From: Ezakiella coagulans
Lineage (GTDB): Bacteria; Bacillota; Clostridia; Tissierellales; Peptoniphilaceae
Assembly: GCF_003096635.1 (NCBI RefSeq)
Contig: NZ_QEKV01000002.1
Coordinates: 33,388-97,387 of the forward strand
Reading direction: 5' to 3'
DNA length: 64,000 nt
The position numbers and the translations under genes are program-made. The notes under the pieces were generated by a model that ran no database searches, was not told where the DNA came from, and saw nothing but the letters and a program-made list of their open reading frames with translations. Shown piece after piece: positions 1 through 9,685 of this stretch; positions within the stretch are counted from its first letter, which is position 1; the number at the start of each line of letters is the position of its first letter.

Positions 1-300
1 CAGCGTATTTGTCGACGAATTCCATAGCAATCCTGAAATTTCACATGGAGATATGTGGAAGAGAGGAACGACCTGACTTGATGAACATGAATATGATATT
101 AAGGTTGGTTAGATATGTAGATTACAGTATACTAACAGTAGCAAACAGAGTAATGGTTTTAGTAACCAAATGTATAGAAAAGAAGTTAGGATTAAAATAA
201 ATGCAACAAAATTCAAAGTTATTAAACCAACCAAGCTAAAATGTTTTGGATTTGAAGTCTGAAAAAGAAAAGACGATTAGAAGGCTAGAACAGACGAAAA
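1..300 (+). pseudogene. Group II intron reverse transcriptase remnant, copy 1
   Basis: Decayed C-terminal part of the RT domain of a group II intron-encoded protein. A short reading frame from a TTG near position 9 reads RLVRYVDYSI, recognisable as the RYADD catalytic block with the metal-binding AspAsp lost. It continues with IEKKLGLK and, after a frameshift, INATKFKVIKPTKLKCFGF, matching the family's 'EKKLKLKVN..K..V.RP..LKFLGF' segment. The N-terminus, the X/maturase domain and the intron RNA 3' end are not seen here. Nearly identical DNA recurs at 10,292-10,600, so the two copies form direct repeats about 10.3 kb apart. The window starts inside this copy, so its left limit is unknown. Confidence 0.75.
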
Positions 301-602
301 CTTTTTAAAAGATATAGTATATGTGATGACAGCAAAGACAATCTATTATCAATATAGTAGATATAGATATTGAAATGAGATAAAGAATAATGGTATACTT
401 ATTTATAAGTAGACATTTATAAACAACGAAAGAAATGTATATTAAATCAAAAATTATAGATTTAAGAAATTTAGAAAGATAGATTTAATTCATTAAAAGG
501 ATGTTGTATTGTTCTTCTTGATTCTTTTACTTAAAAAATTTCTTTATTTTTTTAAAGTTGTTTTGACAAAAGTGATAGATTTAAAATGGAGGAAATTTAG
601 TT
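301..602. other. Non-coding stretch upstream of the response regulator
   Basis: Very AT-rich sequence with no ORF I can support. A TTGACA lies at 563-568 but no good -10 box sits at the usual spacing, so I do not call a promoter. A strong Shine-Dalgarno (GGAGG at 588-592) precedes the ATG at 603. Nothing resembling an intron 3' end is seen, unlike the second intron copy. Confidence 0.5.
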
Positions 603-1286
603 ATGAATTACTCAGTATTAGTAGTAGAAGATGATGAAAGTATTTTAGATTTAATAGAGATATATCTAGAAAATGAAAATTATATTATAAAAAAGGCAAC
701 ATGTTCAGAGGAAGCAATTAGATATATTAAGGAAGAAGAATTTGATTTAGCGATTTTAGATATTATGTTACCTGATAAAGATGGATATTATTTATGCAAA
801 AAGATTAGAGAGTCTTTTAATTATCCAATTATTATGCTTACATCAAAAGATGATGAGTCAAGTAAAATTAAGGGCTTAACCTTTGGAGCGGATGATTATG
901 TAACTAAACCATTTTTACCTGGAGAGTTAGTTGCTAGAGTAAAGGCTCAATTAAGAAGATACAATAATTATAATTTAAAAACTAAAGAAGGTACAGGAAA
1001 TATTTTAACTTATCAAAATGTGGATTTAAATATCAAATCAAGAGAAGTTTTAGTTGATGGACAGGAAATTGATTTAACTCCTATTGAATTTATTATTTTA
1101 AAATCATTACTAGAGAAAAAATCTGAAGTACTAGGATCCGAAGATTTATTCTATAAAATATATCCGGATGAATATTATATAAAAAATAATACGGTTTCAG
1201 TTCATATTAGACATATTAGGGAAAAGTTAGGAGTGCAAAACAATATAATAACAACTGTATGGGGAGTTGGGTATAAAATTGGATAA
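603..1286 (+). CDS. OmpR/VanR-type response regulator
   Basis: Cytoplasmic DNA-binding response regulator of 227 residues, normal length for the OmpR/PhoB family. The receiver domain (about 1-120) has the acidic pair EDD near residue 9, the phospho-acceptor Asp53 in ILDIMLP, the switch Thr in MLTS and the conserved Lys in KPF. The C-terminal winged helix (about 135-227) ends in the typical WGVGYKIG. The histidine kinase gene overlaps its 3' end, so the two form a translationally coupled pair. A strong terminator follows the kinase, so this pair is its own transcription unit, probably driving the ABC/RiPP operon just downstream. VanR-like proteins commonly serve peptide-sensing or envelope-stress systems; the actual signal is unknown. 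Confidence 0.9.
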   Translation: MNYSVLVVEDDESILDLIEIYLENENYIIKKATCSEEAIRYIKEEEFDLAILDIMLPDKDGYYLCKKIRESFNYPIIMLTSKDDESSKIKGLTFGADDYVTKPFLPGELVARVKAQLRRYNNYNLKTKEGTGNILTYQNVDLNIKSREVLVDGQEIDLTPIEFIILKSLLEKKSEVLGSEDLFYKIYPDEYYIKNNTVSVHIRHIREKLGVQNNIITTVWGVGYKIG

Positions 1287-2325
1287 AGATCAATATTTTA
1301 AAGATATACTAAAAAAAATAGTAATAAAAATTATGGTATTTTTATTTATTCTAATGAGTTGTATGCTTGCAATAGATAGCAATATTTTTAGATTTAATAA
1401 TGAAATACACGAATTTTTTGTTAATAGATTGGATCTGATTTTTTTTGTTATTTTATTATTGGGGATATTAATTATTATAATAAAAGAATTTTCAAAATTA
1501 GAGAAAGATTATATTGACTTATGCAAAAAAATAGACGATTTGGATGAGAATATTGTTAGTTTCCCGACTCCTTATAAAACTTTAGAAGATTCCATAAATA
1601 GATTAAAATTTAAACAAAAAGAGATAGAATATACGCTTAAAAAAAGAGAAAATGAAGATAATGATTTAATCACCTACTTAGCACATGACTTAAGAACTCC
1701 TTTGACATCTATCATTGGATATTTATCAATGCTCGATGAAATGAAAGACTTGCCTAATAAGCAAAGAGAGAAATATATTAGACAATTATTAGAAATAGCA
1801 TTAGGATTAGAAGATCTTATAAACCAATTTTTTGAAATTGCTAGATTAAATAATGGTGAATTTAGTATTCATAAAGAAAAAATTGATTTAGAATATTTTT
1901 TAATACAATTAAAAGATGAGCTTTATCCTATGATGAAAGAGAATAATCATAAGATAAATATCTCAAGTGAAGGCTCAATATTTGTAAATGTCGATCCAAA
2001 TAAAATGAAAAGAGCCTTAGAGAATATTTTAAAAAATGCAATCTTATATTCTTATGCAAATACAGAGATAAAAGTTAAAATATATCAAACGTATAAGTGT
2101 GTAATATTAAAAATTATTAACAAGGCCGATACACTAGAAGAAGCGCAGATAAGAAATATGTTTAACAAATTTACTAGATTAAATCTAGCAAGAAATTCAA
2201 AAAAAGTGGGATCTGGCTTAGGTTTACCTATCGCAAAAGAAATTATTGAATTACATGAGGGTAAGATAGAGGTAGAAAGTTCTAATAATGAAGTTATTGT
2301 CATTGTAAGATTAAAAAATAAATGA
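1267..2325 (+). CDS. Sensor histidine kinase (VanS-like)
   Basis: Membrane sensor kinase of about 350 residues. Two hydrophobic segments (about 17-36 and 55-74) enclose a very short external loop, so it may sense within the membrane or through a partner such as the neighbouring transporter, as in intramembrane-sensing kinases beside peptide ABC systems. The dimerisation/phospho-acceptor box has His140 in LAHDLRTPLTS. The N box (ENILKNAI) and G box (GSGLGLPIAKEI) are intact. The start is uncertain: TTG at 1267 (used here) or TTG at 1279, both overlapping the regulator's end. It ends just before the terminator at 2331-2375. Confidence 0.88.
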   Translation: MGIKLDKDQYFKDILKKIVIKIMVFLFILMSCMLAIDSNIFRFNNEIHEFFVNRLDLIFFVILLLGILIIIIKEFSKLEKDYIDLCKKIDDLDENIVSFPTPYKTLEDSINRLKFKQKEIEYTLKKRENEDNDLITYLAHDLRTPLTSIIGYLSMLDEMKDLPNKQREKYIRQLLEIALGLEDLINQFFEIARLNNGEFSIHKEKIDLEYFLIQLKDELYPMMKENNHKINISSEGSIFVNVDPNKMKRALENILKNAILYSYANTEIKVKIYQTYKCVILKIINKADTLEEAQIRNMFNKFTRLNLARNSKKVGSGLGLPIAKEIIELHEGKIEVESSNNEVIVIVRLKNK

Positions 2326-2330
2326 GGATT

Positions 2331-2375
2331 ACACCTTAATTATGTATAAAACTACATAATTAAGGTGTTTTTTTA
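2331..2375 (+). terminator. Rho-independent terminator after the two-component pair
   Basis: A perfect 16-bp stem (2331-2346 with 2353-2368), a 6-nt loop (TAAAAC) and a run of T residues at 2366-2374. It separates the regulator/kinase unit from the transporter/RiPP operon. The remaining gap to 2545 is AT-rich and should hold the operon promoter, but I see no clear -35/-10 pair. Confidence 0.92.
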
Positions 2376-2544
2376 TTTTTTAAAAATTAATGAAATCTTA
2401 AGAATTAATCAATAGAATATTAAAACACTTTTTTATTGTATCAATTAAAATAAAATCATAGAGGAGTAAAATTTTTATCACTAACATGAAGATGTATTTT
2501 TTACTTTTTAATAAGGAAGCATAAAAGATAAGGGAGGTAGTTTA

Positions 2545-3432
2545 GTGGAATTAGAGATTAAAAACGTAAGTAAGAAATTTAAAGATAAATTAGCGGTTGA
2601 TAATGCATCAGCTACGTTATGTCCAGGTGTTTGGGGACTCTTAGGTGCAAATGGTGCTGGGAAAACAACTTTAATAAAAATGATCACTGGAATTAGTACA
2701 CCGAGTCAAGGCGAAATTTTATATAATGGGGAAAGAATCAACAAATTAGGAGAAGAATATAGGAATTTGTTAGGGTTTTTACCTCAAGAATTTATTTGTG
2801 CTCCAGAGTTTACTGTAAATTCATTTTTACAATATGTAGCTGCTTTAAAAGGTATAGACAAGAGCAAAACAGAAGAAATGATTGATAAACTCCTAGAAGT
2901 ATTAAACTTATCTGATGTCAAGTACAAAAAAGTAGTAAAGCTTTCAGGAGGAATGAGAAGGAGAGTAGGAATATGTCAAGCTATTTTAAATGATCCTAAA
3001 ATATTAATTTTAGATGAACCAACAGCAGGACTTGATCCTGGTGAGAGAATAAAATTAAGAAATTTTATCACGGAAATATCAAAAAATAAAATAGTTTTGC
3101 TTTCGACTCATATAGTCTCTGATATTGAATATATATCAACATCAAATTTAATTATGAAAGATGGTAAATTTGTATATTCTGGAACAACTGATGAACTGAT
3201 ATCTAAAATTAAGAATAAGGTATACGAAGCATCTATATCAAATAGAGAATATGCAGAAAAAGAAACACAATTGAATGTTGTTAATGTAAAACAACAAGAT
3301 GATGGAAACGTACTCATTAGATACATATCAGATAAAGATGATGTTTTAAATAATTCTAAATTAACAAAAGCTCATCTAGAAGACTTCTATTTATGGGTCT
3401 TTCCAGAAGATAGAAGTTTTAAGGTGAATTAA
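2545..3432 (+). CDS. ABC transporter ATP-binding protein of the RiPP locus
   Basis: Cytoplasmic ATPase subunit of 295 residues that powers an ABC-2 type peptide exporter or immunity transporter. Walker A is GANGAGKTT, the signature LSGGMRRR, Walker B ILILDEPTAGLDP, and the switch His is in STHIVSD. About 75 extra C-terminal residues follow the core, as is common in bacteriocin-immunity ATPases. It starts at GTG 2545 with GGGAGG 8 nt upstream. The permease ATG lies 1 nt past its stop, so the two are coupled. It is the only stand-alone ATPase here and may serve both permeases (3434 and 6623). Its position right after the two-component system suggests it is the regulated target. Confidence 0.9.
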   Translation: MELEIKNVSKKFKDKLAVDNASATLCPGVWGLLGANGAGKTTLIKMITGISTPSQGEILYNGERINKLGEEYRNLLGFLPQEFICAPEFTVNSFLQYVAALKGIDKSKTEEMIDKLLEVLNLSDVKYKKVVKLSGGMRRRVGICQAILNDPKILILDEPTAGLDPGERIKLRNFITEISKNKIVLLSTHIVSDIEYISTSNLIMKDGKFVYSGTTDELISKIKNKVYEASISNREYAEKETQLNVVNVKQQDDGNVLIRYISDKDDVLNNSKLTKAHLEDFYLWVFPEDRSFKVN

Positions 3433-3433
3433 A

Positions 3434-4714
3434 ATGAAAATTTACTTAAATGAGATAAAGAGGATTTTATCAATAAGATCAAATCAAATTATAATATTGT
3501 TTTCATTACTACTTGCTATATTGCTTTCCATAGCTCCAATTAATTTTACAAAAATTACCTATGGAGAAGGAGATCAAGTAAAAAATTTAAAAGGAAAAGA
3601 AGCAATAGAATATATTAAAAAAGCTAAAGAGCCTTATTCAGGAAAGATAACAGAAGATTTAATTTATAATGGCACAAAAAAATATAGAGAAATACTAAGA
3701 GAATATAATGTTACTGATAGGTCTGAATTAAAACCTGAAATTAATACAAAGAAGCTTATGCCTATAGAACATATAAGTAAGAAAGTAAATGAAGTATTCA
3801 CTGATTCTCAAAGTAATAACCTTCCTCCAGTTTTAAGCATAGATATCAATGATACCAAATATTTTTACAATAAAGTATTTGATTATCTAAATAAAGTAAT
3901 TGAAAATGAATATCCTAATAAAGCTCAGAATCAAATTATAGAAAAATCTGAAAAAGAACTGGGTAAAATAAAAACTCCATATGAATATTATGGATATTAT
4001 AGTACAGATGCAAATGATTATAGAGGATTTTATAATACGATAATAATAATTTTAATGGTTGTAGTAGCAGCTCCAATATTCTCGTCAGATAGTGAGAATG
4101 ATTTAGATTATATATTTAAAACAACTAAATATGGCAGAAGAAAGTTTGCCATCTATAAAATCCTAGCAATACTTACGATTTCGGTATTAACTTTGCTCTT
4201 AGGAAACTTCATACAAGGCTCTATATTAGACTATGCTTTTGGAACAGAGTATAAAAAGACTTCTGTTCAGATGATGTTTAGTGCTTTAAGTTTGCATAAT
4301 TGGAACTTTGGACAGTTTAATAAATATATGCTTATTTGTAATAGTATCATATTGATTTCAACCATTCTTGCTACACTAATTATTTCTGTATTAAGTAAAA
4401 GAAAAGTTGAATCCATAATGAAATCAATTTTATTAGCAGTATTTCCAACAATAATTTCTCCTATTGGTATGATTAGTGCTATAAACTATATTTTTCCATC
4501 TTCAGGAGTAGGACTACTCAATTCATTACAAAATCAAATAGCTGATTTTAATTTTGTAAATGTTTTTGGAAATTGGATGAGTTCATCAAGTCTTATAATG
4601 ATATCAGCTGTAATATATATTATTATTTTACCAAGTTTAGTAGTAATGATGTATTCAAAAATTGGAGGTAATTATGGACTTAATAACCCTAGAAAAAGAA
4701 AAGTTAGAAAATAA
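3434..4714 (+). CDS. ABC-2 type permease, RiPP locus, first copy
   Basis: Integral membrane protein of 426 residues. One N-terminal hydrophobic segment (about 18-36) is followed by a large hydrophilic, probably external, domain (about 40-200) and then five or so membrane segments in the C-terminal half. This matches ABC-2 permeases of peptide self-protection transporters. It resembles the permease at 6623 in layout and in conserved strings (GKEAIE early; YYYxGYYS/YYAGYFS before the second membrane segment), so the two are paralogues that could form a heterodimer. The next gene's Shine-Dalgarno lies inside its 3' end. Confidence 0.82.
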   Translation: MKIYLNEIKRILSIRSNQIIILFSLLLAILLSIAPINFTKITYGEGDQVKNLKGKEAIEYIKKAKEPYSGKITEDLIYNGTKKYREILREYNVTDRSELKPEINTKKLMPIEHISKKVNEVFTDSQSNNLPPVLSIDINDTKYFYNKVFDYLNKVIENEYPNKAQNQIIEKSEKELGKIKTPYEYYGYYSTDANDYRGFYNTIIIILMVVVAAPIFSSDSENDLDYIFKTTKYGRRKFAIYKILAILTISVLTLLLGNFIQGSILDYAFGTEYKKTSVQMMFSALSLHNWNFGQFNKYMLICNSIILISTILATLIISVLSKRKVESIMKSILLAVFPTIISPIGMISAINYIFPSSGVGLLNSLQNQIADFNFVNVFGNWMSSSSLIMISAVIYIIILPSLVVMMYSKIGGNYGLNNPRKRKVRK

Positions 4715-6230
4715 GTACAAAGAGTTATGTAAGGAAGAATATCCAGGGAGATTAGGCAAAACATTTAAAACAAAATATAATTTTTACTATTATGATAGTG
4801 GTACTGGTAAAGTAGCACAAATAAATGAAAATGTGTATAAAGTCTTAACTAAATTTTTAGAGAGCGAAAATTTCTTGGATTTTATAAAACTTGATATGTC
4901 TGAACAAGAATTTTGTGAGGCTATAAGTGAAATAAAAGATGCGATTAATAAAGAAAGTATACTCTCAGCAACTAAATTTAATTGTTTGACTGGAAAAACT
5001 TATGAACAAATTGATGAGATAATAGATAATAAGATACAAAATGTTACCTTAGAGGTTACAGAGAAATGTAATTTAAGATGTAAATATTGCATCTATAATG
5101 AATCTCACCCTGAGTATAGAGCTTTTGGTCATAGGAATATGGATTGGGAAATTGCAAAAAAAGCTGTAGAATTTTTGAAAAGTCATTCACAAAATTCTGA
5201 AGAACGACATATTGGATTTTATGGTGGAGAACCTTTAATAAACTATGATCTTATAAAGAAAACAACAGATTATGCGAATAAGTTATTTGATAAAATGACT
5301 TATTCTATGACAACAAATGCTACTTTAATGAATGAAGAAATTGCTGATTATATTATGAAGAATAAATTCAATATTATAGTAAGTTTAGATGGATATAAAG
5401 AACTTCATAATAAAAATAGATTGTTTGTTACTGGAGAGGGAAGTTTTGAAAAAACTATTAATGGATTAAAAATTTTATTGAGATCAGCAGAAAAATATAA
5501 TAATAAAGAAAACATTACCTTAAACATGGTAATCGAAGGACCTGATTATGAGAATAAGTATGATAAGATACAAGTTTATTTAAATGAATGCGATTGGTTG
5601 CCTAAGAATATAAACATATTAACATCTTCCATAGATTATGGACCACATGAAAGCATATATACAAGACCACAATCTTATGAAGAAAGAATGATTTTAAAAG
5701 ATTATTATGATCCAATTTTATCGTGGGATGAAAAAAATAAAATAAGGAATAAAGATAATACTAATGAAATATTTACAGATGCTGATGTAGATAAGGCTAT
5801 GATGATTATACACAAAAGATTATTATCTGAAAAGCCTGTTAAAAAATATGGGATGAATGGTTGTTGTGTCCCTGGAGAAAGACGAATATATGTTACAGTA
5901 GACGGAAATTTCAAAATTTGTGAAAAGGTAGGAGATATTCCAGAGATAGGAAATGTACATAAAGGGTTTGATGAAAAAAGAATAAAAGAATTATATTTTG
6001 ATGATTTTATTAAAGAATCTAGCAAATATTGCAAAGACTGTTGGGCTATTAATTTATGTACTTTATGTTATGTAAATTGCTATGATCAATATGGCACACA
6101 TTTTTCTTATAGACATAATTCTTGTAGAAGTGAAAGAAAATATTTATTAGATAGCTTGATAAAATATCATGAGATATTGGAAGAAAATCCAGATGTACTC
6201 AAGGAATTTAACGAAATTGAGTTTCAGTAA
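4674..6230 (+). CDS. Radical SAM/SPASM peptide maturase
   Basis: Cytoplasmic radical SAM enzyme of 518 residues, most likely installing thioether or other crosslinks on the cysteine-rich peptide encoded next. The N-terminal 120 residues look like a peptide-recognition region. The SAM-cleaving cluster motif CX3CX2C is Cys132, Cys136, Cys139 (KCNLRCKYC). GGEP and the later radical SAM motifs follow. The C-terminal SPASM-type region has many Cys for auxiliary clusters (GCCVPGERR, KICEKV, YCKDCWAINLC, LCYVNC, NSC). I chose ATG 4674 over the upstream TTG 4662 because GGAGG ends 5 nt before it. The layout recalls the CcpM family that matures clostridial Cys-rich (Clo7bot-type) peptides, but I cannot confirm the subfamily. 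Confidence 0.88.
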   Translation: MDLITLEKEKLENKYKELCKEEYPGRLGKTFKTKYNFYYYDSGTGKVAQINENVYKVLTKFLESENFLDFIKLDMSEQEFCEAISEIKDAINKESILSATKFNCLTGKTYEQIDEIIDNKIQNVTLEVTEKCNLRCKYCIYNESHPEYRAFGHRNMDWEIAKKAVEFLKSHSQNSEERHIGFYGGEPLINYDLIKKTTDYANKLFDKMTYSMTTNATLMNEEIADYIMKNKFNIIVSLDGYKELHNKNRLFVTGEGSFEKTINGLKILLRSAEKYNNKENITLNMVIEGPDYENKYDKIQVYLNECDWLPKNINILTSSIDYGPHESIYTRPQSYEERMILKDYYDPILSWDEKNKIRNKDNTNEIFTDADVDKAMMIIHKRLLSEKPVKKYGMNGCCVPGERRIYVTVDGNFKICEKVGDIPEIGNVHKGFDEKRIKELYFDDFIKESSKYCKDCWAINLCTLCYVNCYDQYGTHFSYRHNSCRSERKYLLDSLIKYHEILEENPDVLKEFNEIEFQ

Positions 6231-6297
6231 AAATGATATGAATTAGATAAGTATATATGTATATATATATTTAAATAATTGAGAAGGAGGTGAGAAT

Positions 6298-6495
6298 GTG
6301 AAATTTATAAATCCTATAGGAAGACATCCGGGCAGTGGAGCTCAACCACAAGCATGCATGTGTTCAACAGGTTTTGCTGGATATCGTGGCAACAATGATA
6401 GTTGTATTCATTGTGGCTGTGGTTGTGGCGGTAAAGGAGAATATAGAACTGGTAACAGAGTTCGCGCTTTAAAAACTCCAAGAGCATCATATTAA
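6298..6495 (+). CDS. Cysteine-rich RiPP precursor peptide
   Basis: A 65-residue peptide starting at GTG 6298 behind a strong AAGGAGG. Six cysteines sit in 24 residues: a CMC pair (Cys20, Cys22), then Cys36, Cys39, Cys41 and Cys43 in a CIHCGCGCGG block. The segment before them (RHPGSGAQPQA, 9-19) and the basic tail (RTGNRVRALKTPR) contain no Cys. It is not a lantibiotic-type precursor and no LanB/C/M is nearby. No GG or C39 cleavage site precedes a separate core, so the cysteines may be modified without classical leader removal, or a host protease may act. It directly follows the radical SAM gene and is followed by a hairpin, as expected for an abundant precursor transcript. Alternative: a small metal-binding protein; the context argues against that. 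Confidence 0.8.
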   Translation: MKFINPIGRHPGSGAQPQACMCSTGFAGYRGNNDSCIHCGCGCGGKGEYRTGNRVRALKTPRASY

Positions 6496-6504
6496 TGATG
6501 AATC

Positions 6505-6556
6505 ATAGAGGCTCACAATATATAGAAATTTTAGTCTATATTTTGTGGGCTTCTAT
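6505..6556 (+). terminator. Terminator/attenuator after the precursor gene
   Basis: The left arm (6508-6526, GAGGCTCACAATATATAGA) pairs with the right arm (6535-6554, TCTATATTTTGTGGGCTTCT) around an AATTTTAG loop. The trailing T-run is weak, so it may act as a leaky attenuator that makes precursor mRNA more abundant than the downstream transporter genes, which share the strand and have no clear promoter of their own. Confidence 0.65.
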
Positions 6557-6622
6557 AATAATTATAAATAATAAGACTAGTTTGCTTTGTCAAAGCTGTA
6601 AGGGAGGTATAGTTTATAGATT

Positions 6623-7852
6623 ATGAATATATATATACAGGAACTTAAAAGATTTTTATTTAAAAAATCGGTAAGAGTCTTTTTGGGCATGGGTTTAGTT
6701 TTTACTTTTTTGATATCATTTATTACTTATGTAAGTATACAATATGATGATATAAGTTCTGGAGATACAATTACTTATTTTGGTAAAGAGGCTATAGAAC
6801 ACTTTAATGAGGATAGTAAAGATTCTATAGGTTATTTGACAGAAGAAAAAATAACTAAAGTAGTAAAATCTTATAAAGAAATATTAAATAATGAAAATGT
6901 AAACAGTAGAGAAAATTTATCAGAGGATGCTAAAAAAAATATATCGAAATTTGATCCTATATTAAGAGTAATAACATACCCATATACAATTACAACATCT
7001 GGAAGTTTACTTGATGTAAACGAACTTGATACAGAAAAAGATTTAAATTTTTATCAAAGTTGTAATGATGCGTTGAAAAAAGACATAGAACAGAAATATA
7101 ACAACGACAAGATAACAGAATTTGCTCTAAAAAAATATGAAGAGGTTAATAAACCATATTATTATGCAGGGTATTTTAGTGAAGATACACTATTTTTCGT
7201 AATGATATTTGTAACAGTATTATCATTAATATGTATATTGATTTCATCACAATGCATTGTTGAAGATAAAGAAAATTACCTAGATTCAATTTTTAGAACA
7301 ACTAGAAATGGAAGAAATAAATATATTTGCAGCAAGATACTTGCCTTAGCAAGTATTATATCGCTTTATTTGATATTAAATATATCTATTTATTATGGCA
7401 CTATTAAATATATTTACACTAGTGGTTTAGACTCATCTTTTCAAATGTTACTATTTAATCAACTGTCAATATCTAATTTAACTATAGGTAAAGTTATATT
7501 AAGTGTATTTTTGTTAAGTATATTATTTACTATTGCAAGTTCAATGATGTCAATATTTGTCGCTATAAATTCAAAAGTTTCTATGGTTTCAACAGCCATA
7601 TCGTGTGCTTTATTTTTTATTCCATCATTATTGTATGGAAAAACTGAGTTTAAATCAATATTTTATTTTTTGCCGTCTTTGGGATTAGGTACTGCAGAAA
7701 ATAGCTTAATTGAACAGTATCAAAAATTTGAATTTGTTAAGTTGCCAGGTAAAATTTTATGGGTTCCAAAGTTTCTAGTAATAATGGCTTTAATTAATAT
7801 TGCTCTGTATTTATTGCTAAGTATAAAATCATATAACAAAATAGAGCAATAA
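6623..7852 (+). CDS. ABC-2 type permease, RiPP locus, second copy
   Basis: Membrane protein of 409 residues, paralogous to the one at 3434: N-terminal membrane segment (about 16-36), a hydrophilic domain to about residue 185, then five or more membrane segments. It has no ATPase partner of its own, so it probably shares the one at 2545, forming an ATPase plus two-permease complex as in LanFEG-like immunity transporters; that role is inference. GGGAGG upstream of ATG 6623 gives a good ribosome site, and the hairpin after the precursor lies in between. Confidence 0.8.
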   Translation: MNIYIQELKRFLFKKSVRVFLGMGLVFTFLISFITYVSIQYDDISSGDTITYFGKEAIEHFNEDSKDSIGYLTEEKITKVVKSYKEILNNENVNSRENLSEDAKKNISKFDPILRVITYPYTITTSGSLLDVNELDTEKDLNFYQSCNDALKKDIEQKYNNDKITEFALKKYEEVNKPYYYAGYFSEDTLFFVMIFVTVLSLICILISSQCIVEDKENYLDSIFRTTRNGRNKYICSKILALASIISLYLILNISIYYGTIKYIYTSGLDSSFQMLLFNQLSISNLTIGKVILSVFLLSILFTIASSMMSIFVAINSKVSMVSTAISCALFFIPSLLYGKTEFKSIFYFLPSLGLGTAENSLIEQYQKFEFVKLPGKILWVPKFLVIMALINIALYLLLSIKSYNKIEQ

Positions 7853-7882
7853 ATATTTTAATGGGAAGTAGAGGATAAATAT

Positions 7883-9658
7883 ATGGGTAAGGATAAAATA
7901 AATCATCTTGAATGTATAAAAATAGCATTCAAGATGATTTATGAAGTAGATAAAAATTCTTTTGCGATTACTATAATATTGTCAATTGTAAGTGGTGTTT
8001 TTCCGTTTTTAGTTCTTAAATTAGGACAAACAATAATTAATATAATTCAAATTCATTCCACTAGATTTGATAATATTATAATACTTATACTTATATATTT
8101 ATCTTTACAATTTATATCTGTAATAGTAGATAATATTAAAAACTACTATTTACAAAGGTTAAGTAATGAAGTTACTTATTCTTCCATGAGGAAAGTAATG
8201 GGAAAATGTGCTGATTTGCCTTTAAAAAAACTTGAAGATAATAAAACTTACGATATTTTGAACAGAATAGAGCAAGATGCTACATTAAAGCCATATGAAA
8301 TATTGATGTCAGTTATTAATTTGCTTTTTAATTTAACGCAAACTATTATAGCTATGTATGTATTAATTAAATGGAATTATTTTTTGGTTATTCTTTTGTT
8401 TGCAGTTACCATAATATCAGTGTTTGGAGAAATAAAAATAGGTAAATTAGAATTTAATATAAGAAATAGAAGAAGTACTTTAGAGAGGAAAAGTTGGTAT
8501 TATTCTTTTTTATTAACTCACGATATTGCTTTTAAGGAGATAAAAACTTTTAGGTTAAAAAATTATTTTATTAGTAAGTATAAAGAAATTACAGATACTA
8601 TTATTAATCAAAATAATAGCATTGAAAAATTGAAAGCTTTATTAATAATTGTTATAAATTTTTTTCAAGTTCTTATTAATTTATATATTTTTAAAGAACT
8701 TGCATTTAAAACGTATAATGGAGAATTTTTAATTGGAACTGCTATGGTGTACATAAGCACAATTGTTATATTTCAAGGTTCTCTAAATGAAACAGGAACC
8801 AGTGTATACAATATTATTAATTCAAATTTATATATAAATTTACTTAAAGAGTTTCTTGAATTTAAAACTGACGATTTAAAAGTAGAGACAAAAACTATAC
8901 TAAGATCAATAAAAGACATTAATGTAATATCGTTATCTAATATAAACTTTTCTTATGATGATAATAGTTTAGCTCTGCAAGACATTTCTTTAAAGATAAA
9001 AAAAGGAGAATCCATTGCAATAATTGGGGAAAATGGTTCAGGAAAAAGTACACTTCTAAAAATTTTAGCTGGATTGTATAGTCCAGATTCAGGTGTGTTT
9101 TTAATTAATGGGATGAAATTTGATGATATTGAAATAGAATCTTATAGAACACAGATTAGTTCATTATTTCAAGATTATTTGAAATATGAGGGGACAATAA
9201 AAGAGAATATTATATTAGGGCAAATTGATAGAAATGAAGACGACTGTTCGATTCTAACAGCATTAAATAGTGCTGATGCAAAATTTTTAAAAAATGATGG
9301 TAAATATAATATTAATAAAGTAGTAGGTAATTGGTTTGAAAATGGGCAGGAACTTTCAGGCGGACAATGGCAAAAAATTGCAATAGCACGAACTATGTAT
9401 AGAAAATCAAGTCTATTGTTATTTGATGAGCCAAGCTCGTCATTAGACATAATTTCTGAAAAAATCATATTTGATAATATTTTAAATAATTCGAATGATA
9501 AGATTATTATATATATCACCCATAGGATAAGATGTGCGATGAATTCTGATAGAATTATTGTGATGGATAATGGAAAAATAGTAGGTGATGGGAGTCACGA
9601 TGATTTAATTGAAAACTGTAATAGATATAAGTTAATGTATAATAAGGAATTTAAGTGA
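7883..9658 (+). CDS. ABC exporter, fused membrane and ATPase domains
   Basis: A 591-residue half-transporter: a type IV (exporter-fold) membrane domain of six segments (about 1-320) and a nucleotide-binding domain with Walker A GENGSGKST, Q loop SSLFQDY, signature LSGGQWQK, Walker B LLLFDEPSSSLD and switch His in ITHR. It resembles the LanT-like/McjD-like exporters of RiPP loci. There is no N-terminal C39 peptidase, so it would export an already processed or leaderless product. It probably homodimerises. An AAGGGG site precedes the VanZ-like gene that follows 27 nt later. Confidence 0.87.
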   Translation: MGKDKINHLECIKIAFKMIYEVDKNSFAITIILSIVSGVFPFLVLKLGQTIINIIQIHSTRFDNIIILILIYLSLQFISVIVDNIKNYYLQRLSNEVTYSSMRKVMGKCADLPLKKLEDNKTYDILNRIEQDATLKPYEILMSVINLLFNLTQTIIAMYVLIKWNYFLVILLFAVTIISVFGEIKIGKLEFNIRNRRSTLERKSWYYSFLLTHDIAFKEIKTFRLKNYFISKYKEITDTIINQNNSIEKLKALLIIVINFFQVLINLYIFKELAFKTYNGEFLIGTAMVYISTIVIFQGSLNETGTSVYNIINSNLYINLLKEFLEFKTDDLKVETKTILRSIKDINVISLSNINFSYDDNSLALQDISLKIKKGESIAIIGENGSGKSTLLKILAGLYSPDSGVFLINGMKFDDIEIESYRTQISSLFQDYLKYEGTIKENIILGQIDRNEDDCSILTALNSADAKFLKNDGKYNINKVVGNWFENGQELSGGQWQKIAIARTMYRKSSLLLFDEPSSSLDIISEKIIFDNILNNSNDKIIIYITHRIRCAMNSDRIIVMDNGKIVGDGSHDDLIENCNRYKLMYNKEFK

Positions 9659-9685
9659 CTTTAATAGATTGAAGGGGAATTAATT

